A stretch of DNA of 64,000 nucleotides from Clostridium sp. AM58-1XD (GTDB lineage Bacteria > Bacillota > Clostridia > Lachnospirales > Lachnospiraceae), in contig NZ_QSDR01000006.1 in the NCBI RefSeq assembly GCF_003464085.1, forward strand, positions 1 through 64,000. Reading direction: 5' to 3'. Position numbers and translations under genes: made by a program. The first letter of the stretch is position 1; every line of letters starts with the position of its first letter. The notes under the pieces were generated by a model. The model was not told the DNA's origin. It ran no database searches and saw only the letters and a list, made by a program, of their open reading frames with translations. Shown here one piece after another: positions 18,912-27,045 of the stretch.

Positions 18912-19862
18912 TTAATCACGTTTTTTCTTCCACTGAATTGCAGATATTACAATCAAAAGCCCTATGATAAACTGCTGGTATGTCGCCGTCATACCCATGT
19001 GGTTCAAACCGTTTTTCAGGGTGGCAACCGTTACCAGGCCGAGAAACGCGCCCAGCATATTGCCGGAACCGCCTGCAATGCTGATTCCTCCCAGCAGGAT
19101 CGCCGTCAGGGTATCCATGTCGTATCCATTTGCGAACTCTGATTCCGCACTGGCAAAACGCATGAGCATAAACAGAGAAGCGACCGCCGCTACACATCCG
19201 CTCAGCACGAAGAGCCAGAATTTAATTCCATCCGCTTTTATACCGGAGAACTCACTTGCTTTCGCGTTATAACCGATCGCGTGAACCTTGATTCCAAAGC
19301 CGGTTTTCTGCATGATGAATATTGCCGCCGCAAAAATAATCATCATGATAATGAAGCTGATCGGAATTCCCAGAATGTACATTTTTGATACTCTCGTAAA
19401 ACTCTGCGGCAGGCCGCTTACAGAACGTCCGCCTGTAAGGATATAGCAGAAGCCTCTCAGCATAACCTGTGTTCCGATTGTGGCTACCAGGCCGTCCAGG
19501 TGCATTTTCGCAACACAGAATCCGTTCAGGCTTCCCACCAGTGCGCCGATTCCAACCGTAATGACCAGAGCAAGCGGAATTGCCATGCCCATTTTCAACA
19601 TCCTTGCCATGGAAATCGCACATACGCCCATAACTGCCCCGATTGACAAATCAATATTGCCGGTCATCAGAACAATTGACAGCGGAATCGAGACCATTCC
19701 CAGCTCAGCCGTCTGCCTCATCAGATTCTGGGCATTTGAAACCGTCATAAAATGCGGAAGCAGCGCGGAAAAGACAAGTGTCTGGACGATCAGGTACAAA
19801 AGCAGCAGGATTACATTCCTGTTTCCGTCCTTTTTTATGTAATCACTCAGGAATTTCTTCAC
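18912..19862 (-). CDS. Ribose-type ABC transporter permease (second)
   Basis: 316-residue RbsC-type permease (BPD_transp_2) with about eight to ten hydrophobic helices and the conserved cytoplasmic stretch HAIGYNAKASEFSGI. Its start overlaps the stop of the first permease gene by four bases. The two permeases are different sequences and probably form a heterodimer. Confidence 0.92.
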   Translation of the reverse strand: MKKFLSDYIKKDGNRNVILLLLYLIVQTLVFSALLPHFMTVSNAQNLMRQTAELGMVSIPLSIVLMTGNIDLSIGAVMGVCAISMARMLKMGMAIPLALVITVGIGALVGSLNGFCVAKMHLDGLVATIGTQVMLRGFCYILTGGRSVSGLPQSFTRVSKMYILGIPISFIIMMIIFAAAIFIMQKTGFGIKVHAIGYNAKASEFSGIKADGIKFWLFVLSGCVAAVASLFMLMRFASAESEFANGYDMDTLTAILLGGISIAGGSGNMLGAFLGLVTVATLKNGLNHMGMTATYQQFIIGLLIVISAIQWKKKRD

Positions 19863-20824
19863 TGTGCCTCCCCCTTTCTCTTTTCCTTTGCATTGACGAC
19901 ATTCAGAATCAGAGCAGCCAGGATAATCGCGCCTGTAACCGCATTAATCCAGTATTCCGAAACTCTCATCTGAATCAGACCATTGTTTATGATCGTGATC
20001 AGGAACATTCCGATTGTTCCTCCGATTAAGGTACCGCGGCCGTTGAAATTGATGCCGCCTGCCAGTGCCGCCGCCAAAACGGTCGTACCAAGGGAAGCGC
20101 CTGTGCCGGATGTGCTGATCGCCCCGTAAAGGCCGGCATACATCATGGCCGCGTATCCAATCGCCGCCCCGCAGACCATATAACCGCATATGGTAATCCA
20201 GTCCGAATTAATTCCGCATTTATCTGCCGCATCCGCATTTGTCCCTACCGCATAAATCTTTCTGCCGAAATTTGTATAATGCAGGACAAAGGTAAGAAAT
20301 GCCAGGAGCGCCATAGCCATCCAGAAGACATTCGATAAACCGAACATGCGGCCGGAAGCGATCGTTGTGAATTTTTTTGGAAACTGGTTTACCCAGAAAC
20401 CGCCTGTAATGATGACGAGGATTCCCCGGAATACGTAATTGGTAGACATCGTCGCAATCAGAGCCGGAACTCCAAGCTTCGTAACGATCGTTCCGTTGAC
20501 AGCTCCGCAGGCCATACCCATCACGACACTGGATAAAATAGATACGGGAATGGGAACGCCCATTTTTACCATCGTACCGCCAAGGGCTCCGGATATCGCC
20601 AGGATTGAGCCTGCCGATAAGTCAATTCCGCCAAGGATAATCACTATCCCTACGCCCAGAACACAGATGCCGTTCACCGCATACTGCTGAAACAAAAGGC
20701 GTATATTGGTAGGTGTCAAAAAGTTATCGGAACAGACAGAAAATATCCCAAATACGATAATCGAAAACAGTGTAATGATGATTTCCTGCCGCTTCAACAG
20801 CTTCAATATCTTTTTGTTATGCAT
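19859..20824 (-). CDS. Ribose-type ABC transporter permease (first)
   Basis: 321-residue RbsC-type permease with GGIDLSAGSILAISG near residue 65 and the cytoplasmic loop YAVGTNADAADKCGI, both typical. The start overlaps the ATPase stop by eight bases. Works with the neighbouring permease, ATPase and binding protein. Confidence 0.93.
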   Translation of the reverse strand: MHNKKILKLLKRQEIIITLFSIIVFGIFSVCSDNFLTPTNIRLLFQQYAVNGICVLGVGIVIILGGIDLSAGSILAISGALGGTMVKMGVPIPVSILSSVVMGMACGAVNGTIVTKLGVPALIATMSTNYVFRGILVIITGGFWVNQFPKKFTTIASGRMFGLSNVFWMAMALLAFLTFVLHYTNFGRKIYAVGTNADAADKCGINSDWITICGYMVCGAAIGYAAMMYAGLYGAISTSGTGASLGTTVLAAALAGGINFNGRGTLIGGTIGMFLITIINNGLIQMRVSEYWINAVTGAIILAALILNVVNAKEKRKGEAQ

Positions 20825-22328
20825 CGTCTCTCCCTCCTGAAATACCGCCGGAGGCTGCTTTTAGCAGAATATCCTGCCCCAGGTCCTTATTTTCATATTC
20901 TCCTGATATCTTTCCCCTGCACATAACTACGACCCTGTCGCTGACCCCCAGAATCTCCGGGACTTCTGAGGAGATCATCAGGATTGCCAGCCCCTCGTTC
21001 GCCAGTTTGTCAATCATTTTATAAATTTCGCTTTTGGCTCCTACATCGACGCCCCTTGTCGGTTCATTCAGGATCAAAAGGCCCGGACTGCGGTCCAGCC
21101 ACTTTGCCAGCACAACCTTCTGCTGGTTGCCGCCCGAAAGCCTCTGCACCTCCTGGTCCTGCCCGACGCACTTTATTCTGAGGTTGTCTATATGTTTTTG
21201 AACCGTTTCATATATACGTCTGTTTTGTAAAATCGCATTTTTTTCATAAGAGGTTAAATTCGCCATGACCGTATTTTTGGCTATATCCATCATGACTACA
21301 ACGCCCTCCTGGCGCCTGTCCGGGGGCACGTATCCGATTCCCACGTCCATGGCGGCACGTATTGAATCTTTTCTGATCTCTTTTTCTTTATAGAATACGG
21401 CTCCCTCGTTGCGTTTTCTGATTCCCATGAGCATTTCAGCGAATTCTGTAGACCCTGATCCCGCCAGACCGTATAATCCGACAACTTCCTTCGACCGTAC
21501 GTTTAACGATACGTTTTTCAGTCCGTCTCCCGAGAATCTTTCCGCCCGAAGCACCACTTCCCCGAAGTCCCTTGACGTGTGAGGATAATAATCTTTGATT
21601 TCCCTGCCTATCATCATGGAAATCACTTCGTCTACCTTTCCTTCCGCCATTTCCACGACTCCCACGTTGCGGCCGTCCCTGAGTACGCTGACCCGGTCAC
21701 AGATCTGTTCAATTTCCTTCATCCTATGGGAAATATAAACGATTGCAGTTCCCCGTTTCTTCAGCATATTTACAACGTCAAACATCTTCTGTACTTCGTT
21801 GTCCGGAAGCGCCGCCGATGGCTCATCCATAATCAGGACTTTTGCATTAGAGGATACCGCCTTCGCAATTTCCACCAGCTGCTGTTCCCTGACGGAAAGC
21901 AGTTTCACCGGCATATGTACATCCAGGTCGGCACCCAGTTCTTTCAGAACACTTTCCGCGTCCCGGTACATCTTTTTCCAGTTGATTACCCCGCAGCGAT
22001 TTCTGTATTTCTTTCTGTCCAAAAAGATATTCTCTGCCACAGAAAGCTGAGAAAACAAGTTGAACTCCTGATGAATAATGGAAATTCCCATATCCCTGGC
22101 CTTACTCGGATCTGAAAATTCCACCTGCTTTCCTTCATATAAAATCGTACCGCCGTCGTTTGTATAAAGACCTGTGATAATCTTCATCAATGTGGATTTT
22201 CCGGCACCATTTTCACCAACCAGCCCCATGGTCTCGCCGGGGCAGACTTCAAAGTCGATTCCTTTCAAAACCTGAACTCCGAAGAAGCCCTTTATGATCC
22301 CGCATGTCTGTAAAATAGGCTCTGCCAT
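20817..22328 (-). CDS. Ribose-type ABC transporter ATP-binding protein
   Basis: 503-residue RbsA-like double ATPase. N-half: GENGAGKST near 39-47, VREQQLVEIAKAV and Walker B VLIMDEPSAAL. C-half: degenerate Walker A GLAGSGS, signature RLSGGNQQKVVLAKW and LLILNEPTRGVDVG. Energises import through the two downstream permeases. A short hairpin (22348-22367) lies in the 54-base gap to the kinase gene. Confidence 0.95.
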   Translation of the reverse strand: MAEPILQTCGIIKGFFGVQVLKGIDFEVCPGETMGLVGENGAGKSTLMKIITGLYTNDGGTILYEGKQVEFSDPSKARDMGISIIHQEFNLFSQLSVAENIFLDRKKYRNRCGVINWKKMYRDAESVLKELGADLDVHMPVKLLSVREQQLVEIAKAVSSNAKVLIMDEPSAALPDNEVQKMFDVVNMLKKRGTAIVYISHRMKEIEQICDRVSVLRDGRNVGVVEMAEGKVDEVISMMIGREIKDYYPHTSRDFGEVVLRAERFSGDGLKNVSLNVRSKEVVGLYGLAGSGSTEFAEMLMGIRKRNEGAVFYKEKEIRKDSIRAAMDVGIGYVPPDRRQEGVVVMMDIAKNTVMANLTSYEKNAILQNRRIYETVQKHIDNLRIKCVGQDQEVQRLSGGNQQKVVLAKWLDRSPGLLILNEPTRGVDVGAKSEIYKMIDKLANEGLAILMISSEVPEILGVSDRVVVMCRGKISGEYENKDLGQDILLKAASGGISGGRDDA

Positions 22329-22382
22329 ATCAGTTCCTCCCTTAAATGGATACAGACTTTTGTATCCCTCCGTTTTACCTTC

Positions 22383-23303
22383 TTATCCCATATACCGTCT
22401 CATCAGTGATTCCACTTCCTCCACCGGCCGTACTCCGCCTTTCGGTCCCAGCCGGGTAATCGAATAGCTGGCGGCCATATTTGCAAACTTTGCAGCCTGG
22501 TGAATATCCATGCCCTCCAGAAGGCATCGGATGAATGAGCTGTTAAACGTGTCGCCTGCTCCCGTAGGGTCCACCGCTTCGAATGGTACCGCCTTCGTTC
22601 TGTCGTTTTCATCCGGCGTATACGTTTTGCTTCCTTCCTTTCCCAAAGTGACTGTCACACACTTCACTCCTTTTGAAAACAGCATTCTCATGTAAGCTTC
22701 TTCATCCATCTCCCCGCGAAACTTCTGAATTGCATACTCATTAAAAAAAAGAATATCCGCACACTCAAAAAGCTCTTTGTCCTCTTCCGTATAATTGGAA
22801 GCTTCTACGTCAAATACGATCTGTGCTCCATGGGATTTTAAATCTCTTGCCAGCACTACCGGATTTTGAAACCTTTTCATTTCATATACGGTGGTATAGA
22901 TATAGGCTGCGTTCCGGAAAAGCTCCAGCCTCTCTCCTGTAAGCTCCAATGCTTTTTTCTCTGCATCCACTACGAGAATCGTCCTCTCGCCCGGCGTCAG
23001 TACGATGATGCATTTCGTATCAGGCAGCGTCGGATCAACGAGTACAGGCGATGTATCCAGTCCGTATGACTGCAGGTCTTCGATCAGTTTTTTAGAACCC
23101 GGACTGTCGTTTATTACATCATAGTAATACGTTTTCACCCCGTACCCGGCAAAGACACATGCGGCATTGGGAATCATGCCTCCTACCTTCTTCCCTGCGC
23201 TCTTTACAAGGCCCTTATTTCCTTCCTCAGGCCACTCCTCTGCCGTATAGTACTCATCTGTACAGACAGCGCCGGCAGCCACGATATATTTTTCCTGTTT
23301 CAT
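22383..23303 (-). CDS. PfkB-family (ribokinase-like) kinase
   Basis: 306-residue sugar or nucleoside kinase. It has the C-terminal PfkB signature DPTGAGDTFNSSF with the catalytic Asp in GAGD, and an N-terminal GGMIPNAACVFAGYG stretch in place of the usual GG-N-A motif. The start overlaps the stop of the upstream ARH gene by four bases, so kinase and hydrolase are translationally coupled. This recalls yegV next to yegU in E. coli. Likely step: phosphorylation of the imported ribosyl compound or of the sugar released by the ARH enzyme. Confidence 0.85.
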   Translation of the reverse strand: MKQEKYIVAAGAVCTDEYYTAEEWPEEGNKGLVKSAGKKVGGMIPNAACVFAGYGVKTYYYDVINDSPGSKKLIEDLQSYGLDTSPVLVDPTLPDTKCIIVLTPGERTILVVDAEKKALELTGERLELFRNAAYIYTTVYEMKRFQNPVVLARDLKSHGAQIVFDVEASNYTEEDKELFECADILFFNEYAIQKFRGEMDEEAYMRMLFSKGVKCVTVTLGKEGSKTYTPDENDRTKAVPFEAVDPTGAGDTFNSSFIRCLLEGMDIHQAAKFANMAASYSITRLGPKGGVRPVEEVESLMRRYMG

Positions 23304-24319
23304 GAATAGTAAGCCCTCTCAATCTCCGATGCCAGGTTTTCGATATCAATGTGATTTGTTTCATCAATCAGCCTCATATATTCCTGAGGCAGGTTGCTCA
23401 TCCCATACAGCGCTCCCGCTACCGCGCCGGCCATCGTCGCGACCGTATCCGTATCGTCTCCGATATTAACTCCCATCTTTACTGCGCCGAACGCGTCTTT
23501 CGGATTAGCAGCCAGAATACCGAACACACATGGAATCGCCTCTGCGGCCATCAGCCCTGCTCCTATGATGTCCCTGAGTTCCAGCATCGTCTCTTCCCAT
23601 CCCATGCCCTGTCCGGCAATCTCAATCGCCAGCTTGATTCTTTTCACCACAGACGGCGCAGCCATTCTGTGCCCCATTGCCGAGCCTATTGCAAATCCTC
23701 TCTCTGCCCCGTATATGCCGGCTTCCAGCACATCCTTCAGTTCAGCGCCGTCCTCCATCGCTTTTGCCGTAGCCGCCGATATCGCCGCGGCTGCCGATAT
23801 CGACACATTGTTAGGATGGGTAGGCATGCAAAGCGTGGCCGCATCCTCAATCGCTTTATCCGGATTTCCGGGATTAATCAGGCCCGCGCAGAATATTTTC
23901 ATTCCTGATCCGTTCGTCCCCTTTGTATTGTCACATGCGATATAGTGATTTTTGTATGGAACTTCAATTCCCTGAAGCTTTTTTACTGCCGCAAGCGTAG
24001 TCGGGCCGGCAAACCTGAGAAATTCCGGATATTCCGCCCACTTTAGGACCGCTCTCTCCGCAACTTCATTGTCTACATTGCCGCCGCACCTGGCCAGTTC
24101 AAGGCCTGTGAAGTAGGCCAGACTAAAATCGTCCGTAATCGCTCCCGCCGGGAGATCATGGGCAAAGCAATCTGCCGGTGGTGTGAATAACGTCTCTACA
24201 AAACCCCCGAAGTCTTCTTTAATCCTCTCCGCACTCCTCGTTTCTGTCAAAGCTCCCATTGCATCCCCAAATGCCGCGCCAAATATACTCCCCAATAGCT
24301 TATCCTTCGTCCCTGTCAT
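23300..24319 (-). CDS. ADP-ribosylglycohydrolase family hydrolase (ARH copy 1)
   Basis: 339 residues from ATG 24319; a TTG at 24328 is an alternative start. Intact ARH motifs: GDAMGALTE, TDD in GAITDDFSLAY, and NIGDDTDT with DxDT. Roughly collinear with the ARH gene at 15735 and with the fused ARH domain at 24920, to which it looks closer. First gene of the nine-gene operon. Expected to hydrolyse a glycosidic bond at ribose C1 using a divalent metal; substrate unknown. Confidence 0.86.
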   Translation of the reverse strand: MTGTKDKLLGSIFGAAFGDAMGALTETRSAERIKEDFGGFVETLFTPPADCFAHDLPAGAITDDFSLAYFTGLELARCGGNVDNEVAERAVLKWAEYPEFLRFAGPTTLAAVKKLQGIEVPYKNHYIACDNTKGTNGSGMKIFCAGLINPGNPDKAIEDAATLCMPTHPNNVSISAAAAISAATAKAMEDGAELKDVLEAGIYGAERGFAIGSAMGHRMAAPSVVKRIKLAIEIAGQGMGWEETMLELRDIIGAGLMAAEAIPCVFGILAANPKDAFGAVKMGVNIGDDTDTVATMAGAVAGALYGMSNLPQEYMRLIDETNHIDIENLASEIERAYYS

Positions 24320-24403
24320 GTTCCTCAACCCGCCCTTTCTTTCACACGAAAATGGTTATCCATAAATGGCTATGTATTTCCTTTTTTATCACTATGTTAC
24401 AAT

Positions 24404-24419
24404 ATATGAATATTCATAT
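24404..24419. promoter_or_regulatory. Perfect palindrome at the ARH operon start point (operator)
   Basis: ATATGAATATTCATAT, a perfect 16-base palindrome, sits 4 bases downstream of the -10 box, over the expected transcription start. Its position fits a repressor operator. Related half sites (TGAATA, ATGAATGGTCAT) lie upstream of the -35. The regulator is inferred to be the nearby GntR-UTRA protein, without proof. Confidence 0.5.
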
Positions 24420-24423
24420 TTGA

Positions 24424-24452
24424 ATTCTAGCACACTTTTTCATTTCAGTCAA
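24424..24452 (-). promoter_or_regulatory. Promoter of the ARH/ribose-transport operon
   Basis: Minus-strand -35 TTGACT (24447-24452), exactly 17 bases, -10 TAGAAT (24424-24429). It lies 105 bases upstream of the ARH copy 1 start codon. Confidence 0.7.
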
Positions 24453-24574
24453 TATAATAACTATTCATTTTTGTACAATATGACCATTCATAAATCACGC
24501 ATGAGTGTTTTTTTGACAAAAGGCACATATGAGCGGGGCCTGTCGTTCTTCATTCTTCAGTCATCAAAAACAGT

Positions 24575-24670
24575 TATGGACGTAACAAAGAGTTCCGCAA
24601 GCGGAACTCTCGCGCCTGCGGCGGGTCGCTTCAGCGACTTGATTCCCTTCCGCCGCAGTGCGCATCCATA
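24575..24670. other. Three-way-junction palindromic element
   Basis: TATGGA (24575-24580) pairs with TCCATA (24665-24670). Inside are a perfect 10-base hairpin (24589-24610, AGAGTTCCGC arm) and a second, G/C-rich stem (24612-24624 with 24650-24663, one bulge) capped by a perfect 6-base hairpin (GTCGCT, 24625-24638). It lies in a 600-base gap without genes. It could be a small structured RNA, a mobile palindromic repeat or an elaborate terminator, since it is followed on the plus strand by GCGGAGCG and six Ts. Confidence 0.5.
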
Positions 24671-24678
24671 GCGGAGCG

Positions 24679-24749
24679 TTTTTTGCTTTCTAGGAAATCA
24701 TACGCTTTATCACTTTACATTAACAAGGTCTTTCCTAGAAAGCAAAAAA
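24679..24749. repeat. 19-base perfect inverted repeat beside a terminator
   Basis: TTTTTTGCTTTCTAGGAAA (24679-24697) is exactly repeated in inverted form at 24731-24749, with 33 bases between. The right copy abuts the terminator hairpin at 24750. Close relatives follow terminator hairpins at about 35638-35655 and 43983-44000. Confidence 0.75.
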
Positions 24750-24783
24750 GGCGTTCGACATTAATCATTCAATGTCAAACGCC
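24750..24783. terminator. Bidirectional terminator downstream of the regulator-ARH fusion
   Basis: Arms GGCGTTCGACATT (24750-24762) and AATGTCAAACGCC (24771-24783), 8-base loop, five Ts on the plus-strand side and six on the minus-strand side. It terminates the minus-strand fusion gene ending at 24920 and shields the ARH operon. Confidence 0.8.
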
Positions 24784-24919
24784 TTTTTATTCAGGTATAC
24801 CGGTATCTACCAAATATATTTCTCCTTGGCTGTTTCATTTTTCAATAAATGCATATTCATATCATAATCTGTCTCACAGACTGTAAATGTAACTTTTAAC
24901 TTCCCACATATCCACCTGC

Positions 24920-26706
24920 TTATCTGGCGGCGCCATAATATTCCATGGAGAGCATCTGGGAGATTCGTTCCAGATCAAAGCCATTCACATGATCCAAAAT
25001 TTCTATCCACGATTTGGGCAGTGATTTTGTACCATATAAACAGCCGCCGATTGCACCTACCAATGAAGCGATCACACTTGTATCATCTCCTATATTGACT
25101 CCCATCTTCAGTGCCTGTATGAAATCCTCCGGACATGCCGCCAGAATTCCAAATGCACATGGCACAGATTCTGCAGCCTGTCTCCCCGTTCCAATTAAAT
25201 CACTCAGCTCCTGCATGCATTCTTCCCATGTTCCGCTGCGCCGTCCGATGTCAACCGCCAGACGGATTCGTTTTTCTACAGAGGGAGCCGCCATGCCTGT
25301 CCCCTGCTCATTGCCCATTCTACAGCCTTCTGCCGCTCCCCAAATGCCGGCTTCCAGAACATCATCCAGCACTGCAGTCTCATCGAGTGCTTTGGCAACC
25401 GCCGCCGCGACTGCGGATGCCGCCGCAATGGAGGCGCTGAATGGGTGAGTGACTGCAGCAGCCGTCACAGCATCCTGTATTGCCCCCATGGGATTTCCCT
25501 TATTAATCAGCCCGACAGGGAATATCTTCATCGCCGCTCCATTGGATGCCACGATCATATGATGTTCATTTTTCTGTGTGGAAACATCAAATTCCCGGTC
25601 CTCTTTCCACCGCTCAACTGCCGCGTTGATTTCCGGTTCTGCTTCATTTCTGTATTCCGGGTATTCGGCCCAGGCCAAAAGACCGTTTTTCGCCGTTCGG
25701 CAGTCACATTGCCATTGCATTTCACCAGCTCAAATGCCAGGAAATAAGCCTGGCTGAACGAATCGGTAACCGTCCCCGCCTGTTTTTTCCCTTCCTCTTT
25801 TCCTTCAGCCGTCTCAAACGATTCGATATAGCAGCCATACTTTTCCAGTATTTCTGCAGGCGACATCCTCTCCGTAACCGCTCCCAACGCGTTACCGGCG
25901 GCAGCCCCCAAAAAGGCTCCCAGTATTTTGTCATAAATATCCTTTTCCACGGTTTTCTGAGTACTTCTCCTGGACTGGATTACCGTTGAAAACAAATCGG
26001 AACGCTCATAATTCTCACAGTACTCGATCGGTTTTCCGAATTCATCACAGGAAATCCGTTCGATTGCCAGAACCGGTTCTCCATGGCTGATCTCCAGATA
26101 ATCTGCCAGTTCCTCCGGACAGCTCACCGCACGATATTTTTCCTCCACAAAATCGAAATAGATATCCGCCTTTTTTTCCAATATCTTGTACAATGATCCC
26201 GTTACCAGATCTTCCTTATGGAAATCAATCCCTTTTAAATATCTGGATGCAAGATAAGCATCGTCTACACACAGCGGAATCAGGTCCACGTATCTGACGC
26301 GTCTTATATGAGTAATCAGATCTCCCTGCGGAACAATCAGCTTGTTGCTCAGTTTCTTATCCGCCGGAATTTCTTCAATGACAATTACTTTGGAATGCAC
26401 TTCCCGTCCTATATTGCGAAAACGCAGACCTGAAAATCCATCCAGGCGGTTATCCTTTGTTATCTCTCCCGGTTTTGTAATAACAAAGGTTCCCTTCCCC
26501 TTAACTGCTTTTAATACGCCGCGCCTTATAAGCTCCTTGACTGCTTCTCTGATTGTCGCCCTGCTCACATGAAATCTCTCCGACAGTTCATTCTGAGTCG
26601 GGATCAGATCCCCCACAGAATACTTATCCTTAATGATATCATCGAGAATCTGGTAACAGATGTTCATGTAGACAGATCCCCTCTGCCTGTTATCTTTTTC
26701 TCCCAT
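24920..26706 (-). CDS. GntR/UTRA regulator fused to a degenerate ADP-ribosylglycohydrolase domain (frameshifted)
   Basis: A winged-helix GntR domain (about 12-77, TQNELSERFHVSRATIREAV), a UTRA ligand-binding domain (about 90-245) and an ARH domain from about 257. Start 26706 is chosen over an upstream open frame because MGEKDNRQRG is preceded by GGAAGGCGG and leads directly into the HTH. The fusion point lies in uninterrupted frame; one restored G at about 25693 (CGGCG to CGGGCG) then gives 595 residues. Metal-ligand positions kept in both neighbouring ARH enzymes are altered: GD to GN (272), TDD to TDS (314-316) and DTDT to DTSV (542-545). The ARH part is therefore probably a sensor, not an enzyme. 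Likely controls the ARH operon and itself. Confidence 0.82.
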
Positions 26707-26833
26707 TTCCGCCTTCCCACTTCGCCTCTCTTTAAGCAATAAAGGAGCTGATTCATGCCGATTATCACACGTCCCGCTCCTTGTTGATCCTGTATTGATT
26801 TTTCCGCAATGGCCTGTTTTCAAATAATAGTAA

Positions 26834-26847
26834 AATTTGTACCAATT
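26834..26847. promoter_or_regulatory. Candidate operator of the regulator-ARH gene
   Basis: AATTTGTACCAATT, an imperfect palindrome (12 of 14 positions symmetric), lies 8 bases downstream of the -10 box, over the expected start point. A related TTGTACAA occurs upstream of the ARH operon promoter at about 24470-24477. UTRA-type GntR proteins often bind such sites; the link is inference. Confidence 0.4.
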
Positions 26848-26854
26848 AAGTTTG

Positions 26855-26883
26855 ATCATATCATGGTTTGGTGTTTCTGTCAA
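26855..26883 (-). promoter_or_regulatory. Promoter of the regulator-ARH gene
   Basis: Minus-strand -35 TTGACA (26878-26883), 17-base spacer, -10 TATGAT (26855-26860). It gives a leader of about 140 bases before ATG 26706. I see no other gene in the 339-base gap 26707-27045. Confidence 0.72.
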
Positions 26884-26944
26884 TATAATGCATGGCTAAA
26901 GCCGCCATTAAAGCACATAATGAGTATGCATTTAAAATACAGTA

Positions 26945-27001
26945 TCCCCGATACCAGATAAAACGACTTTTGACGCATGGAGCGAAGTCTGGTATCGGGG
27001 A
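26945..27001. other. Hairpin downstream of the nucleoside hydrolase gene
   Basis: Perfect 14-base inverted repeat TCCCCGATACCAGA (26945-26958, 26988-27001) with a 29-base loop, 44 bases beyond the iunH stop. There is no T-run on either side. Possibly a terminator of the nucleoside hydrolase transcript or a small repeat. Confidence 0.45.
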
Positions 27002-27045
27002 CGTGTATGATTTTACTTTCTCATCATTCTTTCTTTCCTATTCGA

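Noticed and set aside
24575..24670. tRNA or tRNA-like gene
   Set aside because: The fold has a cloverleaf look but lacks an acceptor stem with CCA context, the TTCRA T-loop and a 7-base anticodon loop.
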